Shown here: in pieces, positions 17,601 to 26,132 of the stretch
Numbering within the stretch: position 1 is the stretch's first letter
Layout of the letters: each line of letters starts with the position of its first letter
DNA from: Leifsonia sp040686855
Lineage (GTDB): Bacteria > Actinomycetota > Actinomycetes > Actinomycetales > Microbacteriaceae
Length of the DNA stretch: 64,000 bases
Direction of reading: 5' to 3'
NCBI RefSeq assembly: GCF_040686855.1
Contig: NZ_JBFBOG010000003.1
Span: 124,001 to 188,000, forward strand
Notes under the pieces: generated by a model
What the model saw: the letters and a program-made list of their open reading frames with translations, nothing else
Databases searched by the model: none
What the model was told of the DNA's origin: nothing
Made by a program: the position numbers and the translations under genes

Positions 17601-17885
17601 GGCCTGCCGTCCGGCGGCGCGAAGCTGCTGTTCGTCGCCAGGGGCGTCCGTGGCAAGGGCTACCGCGAGGTTGCTCAGGACAGGGTGGACGAGGAGCGGC
17701 TGGAGCGCCTTCGCGAGCGCGTCGCCGGTGCTGCCGAGGGCATGGCCGCCGCGACCTTCGCCGGCGTGGTCGACCTCGGCGAACGCGACCCGCACGGGCG
17801 CTACGAGTACCGCATCCATCTGGTCCCGGCCGTCAGTGCAGGCGCGGGGAGTGCAGGCGCGGGCAGCGCGGGGAGCGGCGCATGA
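14688..17885 (+). CDS. adnA: AdnA subunit of the AdnAB double-strand-break helicase-nuclease
   Basis: 1065 residues, the usual AdnA size. The N-terminal UvrD-like motor carries Walker A GAPGTGKTT (41-49) and a divergent motif II VFVDDLQEA (Asp-Asp instead of Asp-Glu), typical of the weaker AdnA motor. The C-terminal RecB-type nuclease domain (about 800-1040) shows VSPSRLETFEKSPLAWF, GTIDRVE, VDLKTG and the Gln of AQLGAYQLAM, the metal and catalytic residues. With AdnB it should resect double-strand breaks. ATG 14688 follows a TACCGT box by seven bases, suggesting a leaderless start; GTG 14679 is in frame. Its stop overlaps the adnB start (ATGA). Confidence 0.93.
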   Translation: MSTTGFRMRAERTAATAGLVLDPAQSEVIGLADGASAAVLGAPGTGKTTTLVEALAERVHGRGYGTDQVLALSASRTAATALRDRIALRLEVPTHGPLARTATSLAFQLVGERARRLQLDPPRLLTGGEQDQIIAELLSGHLEDNSGPAWPEPLVEEVRSLRGFRTELRELMARCAERGVTPSRLSELGAITGHDEWRAAARFMAEYQLVVDSYRGGFVDSAELIASAVTAVREGSSLDRLRAVFVDDLQEATVATLALLRALAERGVAVVAFGDPDVASTTFRGAEATALGQLGSRLGVPVTRFVLTTAHRQTPALRELTARVTERIGAAAAGVQRMASAGRPEPVASAAGDGAAAVDGPRPEIVRLVATSAPSEAARLARKLRERHLLDGVPWSEMAVIVRSGAHVPALSRSLAVAEVPTTTSIAGRPLRDDFAARQLITVAGVQLGAIELAPIVATELLLGPFGGLDSISLRRLRLALRQEELAGDGNRPGDELLVEALEHPAHLATIDASPARRAGRLAETLRSGREKAEQGASIEELLWHAWERSGLAPRWLEHSQRSGIVADEANRHLDGIVALFTAARRFVERYPERPASDFVVELLGAEVPEDTLAAQTAADAVLVCTPSAAIGREFEVVAVAGLQESVWPNLRLRGSLLHPQELADAVEGRSTETEDARAEVLGDELRMFALAVSRARGQVLLTATANDDEQPSPFLRLAGELAVDDVDESAHPLSLRGMVGRLRRRLATTGSADAAAALARLADAGVEGADPATWYGLLEPSTTEPLVDLDDPEAVVRVSPSRLETFEKSPLAWFVDTMAASPSGLAAGIGTVVHAVMEEASTSDDRDLSVERLWQGIEKRWGELAFESPWLEEKERRRTRMLTTGVSEYLRDFERAGGALLGSEGSFELRVGRALVRGTIDRVERTPDGTVVIVDLKTGNRTPSAAEAAEHAQLGAYQLAMEHGAVEQAGGLPSGGAKLLFVARGVRGKGYREVAQDRVDEERLERLRERVAGAAEGMAAATFAGVVDLGERDPHGRYEYRIHLVPAVSAGAGSAGAGSAGSGA

Positions 17886-20800
17886 CCGAGGAGACGACCC
17901 GCATCGACGACGAGAGCCTGCTGGAGTGGGCGACCGAGCAGGCCGGGCTCGACCTGGTCGAGCAGGCGTTCTCCCTGGCCGAGGAGGAGGCGGCCGCGCC
18001 CGAGAGGCCCCGTCCGGCGCGGGCCCTCAGCGCCGCCGAGATCGCGGACGCGCTCGGGTTGCCCATCCCGACCCCGCAGCAGCAGGCGGTCATCGAGGCG
18101 CCACTGCGTCCCGCGATCGTCGTGGCGGGCGCGGGCAGCGGCAAGACCGAGACGATGGCGAACCGCGTCGTCTGGCTGCTGGCGAACGGGCACGTGCGCG
18201 TGCCGGAGATCCTGGGCCTGACGTTCACGCGCAAGGCGGCGGGCGAGCTCGCCGGCCGCATCCGCACACGTATCGAGCAGCTGGTCGCCTCGGGCGTGAC
18301 CGATGTCGAGTTCGACCCGTTCGAGGCGCCGGAGGTGGCGACGTACAACGCGTTCGCGAACGCGATCTTCCGCGAGAACGCGCTGCTGATCGGGCGCGAG
18401 CCGGAGTCCGCGGTGCTGAGCGAGGCGTCCGCCTGGCAGCTGGCGCGCCGGCTCGTGGTGACGAGCACCGACGACCGCCTGGTCGAGCTCGACAAGGGGG
18501 TGGAGGCGGTCACCAGCGCCGTCGTCGGGCTCAGCCGCGCGCTCAGCGAGAACGTCGCCGACGCCGACGAGGTCGAGCGCATGGTGGAGCGTTTCGGCCG
18601 GGTCGCCGAGCTCCCCACCGGCAACGGCCGGGTCAAGGAGCTGTACGCCTCGGTGCGGTCGGCGGTCGAGGCGGTCGGGTCGCTCCCGCCGCTGCTGGAC
18701 CTCGCTCGCGCCTTCGCCGACGAGAAGCGGCGCCGCGGATTCGTGGAGTACTCCGACCAGGTCGCGCTGGCCCTCGCCGTGTGCGAGCGGGTGCCGGAGG
18801 TGGTGGCCGACTACCGCCGCCGGTACCGCGTCGTCCTCCTCGACGAGTACCAGGACACCTCCGTCGTGCAGACGCGCCTGCTGTCGCGTCTGTTCGGCGG
18901 CCAGCCGGTCATGGCGGTGGGCGACCCGCACCAGTCCATCTACGGCTGGCGCGGCGCGAGCGCGGCCAACCTCGGCCGGTTCTCCGCCGACTTCACGGGC
19001 GAGCGTCCCGGCACCGATGGCGCGGCCGACGAGTACGCCCTCAGCACGAGCTGGCGCAACCCGACGCGTGTGCTCGACGCGGCCAACGTGCTGGTGGCGC
19101 CCCTGACCGCGGCGTCGCCGGTGCATGTCGAGCAGCTGCAGCCGCGTCCAGGGGCCGCCGCGGGCGAGCTGACCGCGGCGTTCGAGCAGACCGTGGCCGA
19201 CGAGGCCGAGACCGTCGCGACCTGGCTGGGCGAGCGGATGCGCGAGCACGACGCCGACGGCGCGCCACCGAGCGCGGCGCTGCTGTGCCGCTCGCTCAAG
19301 AAGATCGACGTGTTCACCACCGCGCTCGCGCGCCACGGCATCCCGTACCACGTGCTCGGTCTCGGCGGCCTGCTGGAGCAGCCGGTGATCGCCGACCTGG
19401 TCAGCGCCCTGCGGGTGATGCACGATCCGACCGCCGGGGCGGAGCTGATCCGCCTGCTGACCGGCGCGAAGTGGCGCGTCGGGCCGAAGGACATCGCCGC
19501 CCTGCGCGACGTCGCCTCCTGGCTCGCCGAGCGCGACCACCGTCACCAGCGGCTCGACCCGGAGCTGCGCGACCGCCTGCGCCGCTCGGTCGCGGGGGAG
19601 GAGGGCGCCTCGCTGGTCGACGCGCTCGACTTCGTGCTCGAGGCCCCCGACGGTCACGGACGCCTCGAGGGCTTCAGCGCCGCCGGACTGGAGCGGATGC
19701 GCGACGCGGGGCGCCGTCTCGACCACCTGCGCTCGCGGGTCGGCCTCGACCTGCTCGACCTCGTCACCCTGGTGCAGCAGGAGCTGCTGCTCGACATCGA
19801 GGTCGCCGCCAACGAGACCGCCCAGCTCGGCCAGGCCAGCCTCGACGCCTTCGCCGAGCAGGTCGCCTCGTACCTCGCCGCCGACGATCAGGCGACGCTC
19901 GGCTCCTTCCTCTCGTGGCTCGCCGAGGCCGAGCAGCGCGACAACCTCGCGCCGCGCAGCGAGGATGCGGAGCCCGGCACGGTCCAGATCCTCACCATCC
20001 ACGGTGCGAAGGGCCTGGAGTGGGACGTCGTCGCGGTGCCGCGGCTGGTCGACGGCGAGCTGCCCGGGCCCCCGCAGAGCCGCAAGGGCTGGCTCGCGTT
20101 CGGCCAGCTGCCGAACGAGTTCCGCGGCGACTCCGCCGAGCTTCCGGTGATCGCCTGGCGCACGGCCGAGACGCAGAAGGACGTGCACGAGTCCATCGCC
20201 GCGTTCGAGGACGAGAACGTCGCGCGCCACCTCGACGAGCAGCGCCGCCTCATCTACGTCGCGGTCACCCGCGCGCGGCGCCGGCTGCTGCTGACCGGGT
20301 CCTACTGGTCCACCCAGACGAAGCCGCGCGGCCCCGGCTCGTACCTGCTCGAACTGCAGGCGGCCGGGCTGCTGCCCGAGGACGCGTTCCCCGACTGCGA
20401 CGAGCCCGACGAGAACCCGCTCGCGCTGACCTCGTCGACGGTCACCTGGCCGCTGGAGCCGCTGGGCGCGCGCCGCAGCCGGGTGGAGGCCGCCGCGGAG
20501 GCTGTGCGTCGCGCCCGGGACCTCGGCCCGGGCGACGGCGGCGTGTACGCCCGCGACCTCGACCTGCTGCTCGCCGAGCGGGCACGGCGCGACGAGGAGG
20601 CCGAACTGGTCGAGCTCCCGGCGCGCATCCCGGCGTCGCGGTTCAAGGACTACGTCAGCGATCCCGCGTCCGTTGCGGCGGGACTTCGGCGGCCGATGCC
20701 GGAGCGCCCCTACCGGCAGACCCGCCTCGGCACGCTGTTCCACACCTGGGTGGAGGAGCGGTTCGGCACGGTCGCCGGCTCCGCCGACGAGCTCGACGCC

Positions 20801-21250
20801 TCCAGCGCCGAGCTCGACCTGGCCGGCGACATGCTCGAAGCAGAGCGCTTCGCCGATCTCACGGCCACGTTCGAGCGGAGCGAGTGGGCCGGCCGGGCAC
20901 CGGAGGAGGTCGAGCTCGAGATCCACATCACGCTCGCCGGTCAGGTCGTCGTCTGCAAGCTGGATGCGGTGTACCGCGCCGAGGACGGCGTACACGACTA
21001 CCAGATCGTGGACTGGAAGACCGGCAAGGCGCCGCGCGACGCGGACGACCTCGAACGCAAGCAGCTGCAGCTCGCGCTGTACCGGCTGGCGTTCGCCCGC
21101 TACGCGGGCATCGACCCGGAGCGGATCGACGCCGTTTTCTACTTCGTCGCCGACGACCGCGTGGTGCGGCCCGAGCGGCTTTACGCGGAGGAGGAGCTGA
21201 CGTCGCTCTGGTCGTCGGCCACCGGCTTCATCCCACCCGAGCGGCGGTAG
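17882..21250 (+). CDS. adnB: AdnB subunit of the AdnAB helicase-nuclease
   Basis: 1122 residues. An acidic leader (1-45) precedes a canonical UvrD/Rep motor: PTPQQQAVIEAP, Walker A GAGSGKTE (83-90), LTFTRKAAGEL, VLLDEYQDTS, DPHQSIYGWRGA, then TIHGAKGLEWDVV and YVAVTRARRR. The C-terminal nuclease has FHTWVEERFG, the Asp of KLDAVYRA, VDWKTGKAP and the Gln of LQLALYRLAFARY. In mycobacteria AdnB supplies the main translocating motor and one of the two nucleases. ATG overlaps the adnA stop, so the subunits are coupled. Its last 70 bases overlap the 3' end of the convergent gene. Confidence 0.94.
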   Translation: MTEETTRIDDESLLEWATEQAGLDLVEQAFSLAEEEAAAPERPRPARALSAAEIADALGLPIPTPQQQAVIEAPLRPAIVVAGAGSGKTETMANRVVWLLANGHVRVPEILGLTFTRKAAGELAGRIRTRIEQLVASGVTDVEFDPFEAPEVATYNAFANAIFRENALLIGREPESAVLSEASAWQLARRLVVTSTDDRLVELDKGVEAVTSAVVGLSRALSENVADADEVERMVERFGRVAELPTGNGRVKELYASVRSAVEAVGSLPPLLDLARAFADEKRRRGFVEYSDQVALALAVCERVPEVVADYRRRYRVVLLDEYQDTSVVQTRLLSRLFGGQPVMAVGDPHQSIYGWRGASAANLGRFSADFTGERPGTDGAADEYALSTSWRNPTRVLDAANVLVAPLTAASPVHVEQLQPRPGAAAGELTAAFEQTVADEAETVATWLGERMREHDADGAPPSAALLCRSLKKIDVFTTALARHGIPYHVLGLGGLLEQPVIADLVSALRVMHDPTAGAELIRLLTGAKWRVGPKDIAALRDVASWLAERDHRHQRLDPELRDRLRRSVAGEEGASLVDALDFVLEAPDGHGRLEGFSAAGLERMRDAGRRLDHLRSRVGLDLLDLVTLVQQELLLDIEVAANETAQLGQASLDAFAEQVASYLAADDQATLGSFLSWLAEAEQRDNLAPRSEDAEPGTVQILTIHGAKGLEWDVVAVPRLVDGELPGPPQSRKGWLAFGQLPNEFRGDSAELPVIAWRTAETQKDVHESIAAFEDENVARHLDEQRRLIYVAVTRARRRLLLTGSYWSTQTKPRGPGSYLLELQAAGLLPEDAFPDCDEPDENPLALTSSTVTWPLEPLGARRSRVEAAAEAVRRARDLGPGDGGVYARDLDLLLAERARRDEEAELVELPARIPASRFKDYVSDPASVAAGLRRPMPERPYRQTRLGTLFHTWVEERFGTVAGSADELDASSAELDLAGDMLEAERFADLTATFERSEWAGRAPEEVELEIHITLAGQVVVCKLDAVYRAEDGVHDYQIVDWKTGKAPRDADDLERKQLQLALYRLAFARYAGIDPERIDAVFYFVADDRVVRPERLYAEEELTSLWSSATGFIPPERR

Positions 21251-22254
21251 CCCTCGGCGCGGTCGCCCGGCGTGCGGTCGAGCATCGCCTCGACGTCGGT
21301 CACGGCCATGATGGGGCCGGTCGCGGTCGACAGCGGGTTCATCGAGTTGCTGTGCACCCGATCCACCAGCCCGTCGAGCATTTCGACGGCGTCGTCCACG
21401 ATGGACTGGTCGCGCACCTCGCGGCCGTGCAGCAGCCAGCGGGCCACCTCCAGCTCCGCGTACAGCATGGCGCGCTGGGTGAACTGCCGGTCGGTCGCCA
21501 CCTGGCGGGTGGAGGCGTACGCGCCGAGCGCGCCGTCGGTCGCCTCCGGGTTCATCGCGAGCAGCCAGTGCAGGTCGCGCGCCGGGTCGCCGACGCGGAG
21601 CGCGGACCATCCGAGAACCGCGGAGACCGAGTCGTCCTCGACGAGGAAGGACTCGGCGGTGAGCGACCCGTTGATGACGGTCGGCTGGAACTGCCAGATC
21701 GAGTGGTCGGCGGCGGCGTCGCGCCAGCGGTCGCGCAGCGCGGTCGGCAGCAGGCCCGTGGAGGCGGCCGATTCGATCACCGAGTTGGCCGCGGTCAGGC
21801 ACTCGGCGGCCGACATCACGGGGAGTCCCGCCTCGCCGACGAAGGCGGTCGGGAGGGCGTGGATGGCCGCGATCGCGTGTCCGATGGAGCCGGCGAGCCC
21901 GTCGCCCGGCGGAACGTCCTCGACCGAGATGTGTCGACCGGGAAGGTATTCGTAGACGACGGCGCGCGTCCCGCCGACCGGTGCCTGGCCGAGGTACTGC
22001 GGCACATCGAACGGCAGACGGCTGCGGATGCCGGTGGTCAGCGCGCGCAGGGCCACGAGGTCGGCGCTCTGCTCCGTCTCGGCGACCTGCGTGGTGGGGA
22101 CGCGGACGATGACGGTCCGGCCTTCCCTCGTGCTCAGCAGCGCGGAGTCGAAGTCGCCGGACCCGCCGGCGCTGTGACTGCGGGCCCCGGAGACGTCGAG
22201 GGCGGGGACGGCCGAGGTGGCCAGCGCGGCTAGAGTGAAGTGGGATCTGGCCAT
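21181..22254 (-). CDS. Aminoglycoside-phosphotransferase-fold protein with lost catalytic residues
   Basis: 357 residues. The kinase-like fold is recognisable from VVYEYLPGRHIS (hinge), IGHAIAAIHALP and the late GDPARDLHWLL motif (222-231). The catalytic loop that should read HGDxxxxN is NGSLTAES (195-202), and the metal-binding Asp expected in the V-x-D-W motif is Gly215 (VLGW). The catalytic Asp, the following Asn and the metal Asp are therefore all absent. It probably binds a ligand or partner without phosphorylating it, although related families may use other residues. The final 70 bases overlap adnB in convergent orientation. A TAGCCT box six bases before the ATG suggests a leaderless transcript. 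Confidence 0.82.
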   Translation of the reverse strand: MARSHFTLAALATSAVPALDVSGARSHSAGGSGDFDSALLSTREGRTVIVRVPTTQVAETEQSADLVALRALTTGIRSRLPFDVPQYLGQAPVGGTRAVVYEYLPGRHISVEDVPPGDGLAGSIGHAIAAIHALPTAFVGEAGLPVMSAAECLTAANSVIESAASTGLLPTALRDRWRDAAADHSIWQFQPTVINGSLTAESFLVEDDSVSAVLGWSALRVGDPARDLHWLLAMNPEATDGALGAYASTRQVATDRQFTQRAMLYAELEVARWLLHGREVRDQSIVDDAVEMLDGLVDRVHSNSMNPLSTATGPIMAVTDVEAMLDRTPGDRAEGYRRSGGMKPVADDQSDVSSSSA

Positions 22255-22315
22255 GCACCTAGGCTAAACGGGCCTCACCTGCGTTCGGCCTCCGCCACGC
22301 CCCGAAAGGACCTCG

Positions 22316-23335
22316 ATGTCGTCCGCCCCCACCTCCTCCCTTCCCCTCGCGGCGCTGCCGCTGTCGCGTCACGCGACCGACCGCGACCACGCCGCGCGCT
22401 CGCGCCCGGCGCTGTTCGACGAGCTGTGGCGCGAGCCGGCCACGCGCGTGCTGCCGCTGTGGAAGGGCCGCGCGCTGCTGACGGCCGAGAGCGTGGAGGC
22501 CGCCACCCCCGCTGCGGACGGCTGGTCGGCTCCGGATGCGGGACCCGCGGCCCTCGACCTGCTCCCGGTGGAACGGGTCACCTCCGCCCTCATCCGGGTC
22601 TACCTCGGCCGGACCACCGTCGGGACCGACACCGAGCCTGTCGGGACCGCGGTCGTCCTGGAGGTGCTGACCGATGCGGCCGCGCAGGAGCTGGAGCCGG
22701 ACGAGTCGCGCTGGGGGAACCTCCGCACCGTCGCGACCGCGCTCAGCGACCGCGACGCCGGCCTGTTCACCGAGGCGCTGGCCATGGCCAACTGGCACGC
22801 GTCGCACACGCACTGCCCGCGCTGCGGGTCGCCGACCGTGGTCGAGCAGGCGGGATGGGTGCGCCGCTGTCTCGAGGACCAGTCCGAGGTGTTCCCGCGC
22901 ACCGACCCGGCGGTGATCGTGACCGTGCTCGACGCCGACGACCGCCTGCTCCTCGGCTCGAACGCCATGTGGGAGCACTCCCGCTATTCGCTGCTCGCCG
23001 GTTTCGTCGAGCCGGGGGAGTCGTTCGAGGCCGCGGTCGAGCGCGAGATCTTCGAGGAGGCCGGCGTCCGCGTGGTGGATGCGCGGTACAAGGGGTCGCA
23101 GCCGTGGCCGTTCCCCGCGTCCGTCATGGTCGGGATGACCGCACGGCTCGCCGACGACCAGGCCGCGTCGGCGCTCGACCCGGACGGCGAGGAGATCCTC
23201 GACGTGCGCTGGTTCAGCCGCGACGAGCTGTGGGAGGCGCGAGACCAGATCATCCTCCCCGGACGCTCGTCGATCGCCCGCGCCCTCATCGAGGACTGGT
23301 ACGGCGGCCCGCTCGACGAGCCGCCGGCCGCGTGA
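22316..23335 (+). CDS. nudC: NudC-type NAD(+) diphosphatase
   Basis: 339 residues. An N-terminal domain (1-155) is followed by a small zinc-ribbon with CPRCG and a third Cys in RRCLED. The fourth Cys is missing, so zinc binding may be weakened. The Nudix hydrolase domain has its box at 229-251 (begins GFVEPGESFEAAVE, ends EEAGV), followed by the NudC-defining SQPWPFP at 261-267. It should split NADH/NAD+ into NMN and AMP and may remove NAD caps from RNA. Its stop overlaps the start of the uvrD2-like gene (GTGA), so the two are coupled. It is divergent from the APH-like gene. Confidence 0.95.
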   Translation: MSSAPTSSLPLAALPLSRHATDRDHAARSRPALFDELWREPATRVLPLWKGRALLTAESVEAATPAADGWSAPDAGPAALDLLPVERVTSALIRVYLGRTTVGTDTEPVGTAVVLEVLTDAAAQELEPDESRWGNLRTVATALSDRDAGLFTEALAMANWHASHTHCPRCGSPTVVEQAGWVRRCLEDQSEVFPRTDPAVIVTVLDADDRLLLGSNAMWEHSRYSLLAGFVEPGESFEAAVEREIFEEAGVRVVDARYKGSQPWPFPASVMVGMTARLADDQAASALDPDGEEILDVRWFSRDELWEARDQIILPGRSSIARALIEDWYGGPLDEPPAA

Positions 23336-25209
23336 GCGCCGTGGAGTCCGCCGCCGCGCCGGACGCGCTGCTCGCCGGGCTGGACGCGCAGCAGCGGGTG
23401 GCCGCGGAGGCGCTGGTCGGCCCGGTGTGCATCCTGGCCGGCGCGGGCACCGGCAAGACGCGGGCGATCACGCACCGCATCGCGTACGGGGTCGCGTCGG
23501 GCGCCTACGCGCCGAACCGGGTCATGGCGCTGACCTTCACGAACCGGGCCGCGGCCGAGCTGCGCGGTCGTCTGCGCCAGCTCGGGGCGGGCGGCGTCTC
23601 GGCGCGGACCTTCCACTCCGCGGCGCTCGCCCAGCTCAACTACTTCTGGCCGCAGGTCGTCGGAGGGCAGCTGCCGTCCGTGCTCGACGGCAAGGGCCGC
23701 ATCCTGGGCCACGCCGCCGAGACGCTGAAGCTGAAGGTGGACACCGCCACCCTGCGCGATGTGGCCGCCGAGATCGAGTGGCGCAAGGTCTCCGGCCTCG
23801 GCATCGACCAGTACACCGCGGCGGGGCGGCCGACGCCGGGGACGCTGTCCGCGGAGCAGGTGGCCGATCTGCTGCAGCGCTACGAGGACCTGAAGGACGA
23901 GCGCAAGCAGATCGACTTCGAGGATGTTCTGCTCGCCTGCGCCGGGATGATCGAGAGCGAGCCCGCGGTCGCCATGCAGGTGCGCGAGCAGTACCGGTTC
24001 TTCGTCGTCGACGAGTACCAGGACGTGTCGCCGCTCCAGCACGACCTGCTGTCGCTGTGGCTCGGGACGCGCAACGACCTCTGCGTGGTCGGTGATGCGA
24101 GCCAGACCATCTACTCGTTCGCCGGTGCGCGCAGCGACTACCTCCTCGGGTTCGAGCACGAGCATCCGGGAGCCACCGTCGTCCGGCTGGAGCAGAACTA
24201 CCGCTCGACGCCGCCGATCATCGACACGGCCAATCGCCTGATGCGCGGCCGGTCGGGCGCGCTCACCCTGCGACCGGCGGAGCTGGCCGGGGCCGGGCCC
24301 GGGGCCGGGGACGGGGCCCGCGAGGCGGATCCGGTGCCCGCTCCCGTCGGCTTCGAGGACGACCGTGCCGAGGCGCGCGCCGTCGCCGGCCAGATCGCCG
24401 CCGAGCTCGCCGCGGGCGCGCGCCCGGAGCACATCGCCGTCCTCTACCGCGTCAACGTTCAGGCCGCGGCGCTCGAGCAGGCGCTCGGCGACCTCGGTAT
24501 CAGCTACCAGATCCGCGGGGCGAAGCGCTTCTTCGACCTGCCCGAGGTGCGCCAGGCGGTCATGTCCCTGCGCGCCGCGAGCCTCGTGGCGACCCAGGAC
24601 CCGCTGTTCAAGTCGGTGAGCGACGTGCTGCGCTCGCTCGGCTGGTCGGTCGAACCCCCGGAGGCGCGCGGTGCCGTGCGCGAGCGCTGGGAGTCGCTGA
24701 ACGCGATCATGGGCCTCGTCGACGAGCAGCCGCCCGGGCAGACGCTGCGCGGCTTCACCGACGAGCTGCGGGCGCGCCAGGCGGGCCAGCACGAGCCGAC
24801 GATGTCGGCCGTCACGCTCGCCACCCTGCACGCCGCGAAGGGCCTCGAGTGGCCGTCGGTCTACCTCGTCGGCCTCAGCGAGGGCCTGGTGCCGATCAGC
24901 TACGCCACGACGTTCGAGCAGATCGACGAGGAACGCCGCCTCCTCTACGTCGGCATCACCAGAGCCCGCCGCCGCCTGCGCCTCAGCTGGTCGGAGCGCA
25001 GCAACCAGCCCGGCCGCCCGAGCCTCCGCCAGCCCTCGCGCTTCCTCGCCGAGCTGCGCCCGCCCGCCGCCCGCCCCGCCGCCGCACCTCCCGGCGACGT
25101 CACGGCGGGCCGCGAAGCCACAGCAGCCCGCGACTCCCACCGCCCCGCCGACGTCACGGCGGCAACCCCAGGCACCCGCACTCGGGGTGAGGCTCCCACG
25201 CGCGGCTGA
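23332..25209 (+). CDS. uvrD2: UvrD2-like superfamily 1 DNA helicase
   Basis: 625 residues. Motifs: LDAQQRVAAEAL, Walker A GAGTGKTR, LTFTNRAAAEL, TFHSAALAQ, FVVDEYQDVSPLQ, DASQTIYSFAGA, QNYRST, TLHAAKGLEWPSV and LLYVGITRARRR. The length and position beside nudC fit actinobacterial UvrD2, a 3'-5' helicase of DNA repair. The C-terminal HRDC domain of the mycobacterial protein is not evident; instead there is an Ala/Pro-rich tail. GTG 23332 overlaps the nudC stop; GTG 23341 is an alternative. The last 56 bases overlap the convergent gene. Confidence 0.9.
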   Translation: MSAVESAAAPDALLAGLDAQQRVAAEALVGPVCILAGAGTGKTRAITHRIAYGVASGAYAPNRVMALTFTNRAAAELRGRLRQLGAGGVSARTFHSAALAQLNYFWPQVVGGQLPSVLDGKGRILGHAAETLKLKVDTATLRDVAAEIEWRKVSGLGIDQYTAAGRPTPGTLSAEQVADLLQRYEDLKDERKQIDFEDVLLACAGMIESEPAVAMQVREQYRFFVVDEYQDVSPLQHDLLSLWLGTRNDLCVVGDASQTIYSFAGARSDYLLGFEHEHPGATVVRLEQNYRSTPPIIDTANRLMRGRSGALTLRPAELAGAGPGAGDGAREADPVPAPVGFEDDRAEARAVAGQIAAELAAGARPEHIAVLYRVNVQAAALEQALGDLGISYQIRGAKRFFDLPEVRQAVMSLRAASLVATQDPLFKSVSDVLRSLGWSVEPPEARGAVRERWESLNAIMGLVDEQPPGQTLRGFTDELRARQAGQHEPTMSAVTLATLHAAKGLEWPSVYLVGLSEGLVPISYATTFEQIDEERRLLYVGITRARRRLRLSWSERSNQPGRPSLRQPSRFLAELRPPAARPAAAPPGDVTAGREATAARDSHRPADVTAATPGTRTRGEAPTRG

Positions 25210-26095
25210 CCCACTCCACGGCCCCGACCGCCAGCTGGGCGCTCTGCGCGCTCACTCCGGATTTCGCTCCCACCCCCGGCCGCGCGCTCCGCACACCCAC
25301 ACCGTCGGCCTTCCGCTCTCCGAGCTCGGCCAGCAGCACCGCCGCCGCGCGCGCCGCCGCGGCGGCCGCCGCGACCGCGGTCTCGCCGACCGGATCGCGC
25401 GTGTGCAGCTGCGTCGCCATGGCCGGCCACGCCGGGTCGGCGTCGGTCCGGTGGAGGTCGATGCAGCGCAGGCACGGACCACGACCCGGACGCACGAGAG
25501 GCCCCACCGTGACCCCGCCGTCCCCGTACACGATCGGCAGGTGCGGCACATCCCGCCGCAGCCAGCGCGCATGACGCTGCGGCTCGACGGCATACGACGC
25601 GACGATCACCACCGCATCCGCCACGCCATCCACGCCACTGGCCGCGCCGGCCGCACCGGCCGCGCCGGCCGCACCGGCCGCGCCGGCCGCACCGGCCGCG
25701 ACCGCCGCATCGGCCGTCTCGGACCACCGCCGCCACGGCGCCCCCGATCCGACCTCCACCCCCGCCGCGCTCAGCATCCGCCCGAGCACCGCCGCCGTCT
25801 CGCCGCCGCCATCGACCACCACCCGCATCGGCGGCACGGGCGCGCGACGCCGCGGCCCCACGAGCACCGCCCGCACCCGCTCCAGCAGCGCCTCCGTCTC
25901 ATCCGGCGACGCCCGCGCCCTCTCCGCGACGACCCGAAGCCCCTCGGCGGTGACTCCGGTCGCCAGCGCGGCCAGCATCCGCTCCTCGGCCGGACTCACC
26001 CCCTCCAGCACCAGGACGGGCGACTCCACGCCGAATTGGATGCTGTCGGGTGTGCGCCAGACGCGGGGGAGACGGGGATCGAGTGCGTAGACCAT
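25154..26095 (-). CDS. Stand-alone TOMM-type leader-peptide-binding (cyclodehydratase-like) protein
   Basis: 313 residues. The N-terminal part resembles a peptide-clamp winged helix (LVLEGVSPAEERMLAALATG). The C-terminal half contains GPCLRCIDLHRTDADPAWP and ends HPECGCLGLPP. The CxxC and CxC pairs should make a structural zinc site as in ThiF/E1-like and TOMM cyclodehydratase C proteins. No YcaO, dehydrogenase or precursor peptide is seen nearby, so the role is unclear. An (Ala-Ala-Gly)n linker at about 132-151 comes from a tandem DNA repeat. From memory, stand-alone homologues lie beside uvrD2 in other actinobacteria. The family call rests on motif reading alone. Confidence 0.65.
   Translation of the reverse strand: MVYALDPRLPRVWRTPDSIQFGVESPVLVLEGVSPAEERMLAALATGVTAEGLRVVAERARASPDETEALLERVRAVLVGPRRRAPVPPMRVVVDGGGETAAVLGRMLSAAGVEVGSGAPWRRWSETADAAVAAGAAGAAGAAGAAGAAGAASGVDGVADAVVIVASYAVEPQRHARWLRRDVPHLPIVYGDGGVTVGPLVRPGRGPCLRCIDLHRTDADPAWPAMATQLHTRDPVGETAVAAAAAAARAAAVLLAELGERKADGVGVRSARPGVGAKSGVSAQSAQLAVGAVEWVSRAWEPHPECGCLGLPP
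25641..25700. repeat. Tandem 9-bp repeat (GCCGCRCCG, about 6.7 copies) inside a gene
   Basis: Units alternate GCCGCGCCG and GCCGCACCG, giving an 18-bp higher-order period. They encode the Ala-Ala-Gly linker of the TOMM-like protein. Because the unit is a multiple of three, slippage would lengthen or shorten the linker without a frameshift. Confidence 0.9.
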
Positions 26096-26132
26096 TCCGC
26101 CAGCCTGCCGGAGCGCGCACGCCGATCAGCGG

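Noticed and set aside
14622..22258. Very long open frames on the minus strand opposite adnA and adnB (over 1000 codons each)
   Set aside because: They mirror the GC-rich codon pattern of real genes on the other strand and show His/Arg/Gly/Ala-rich compositions without any domain motif.
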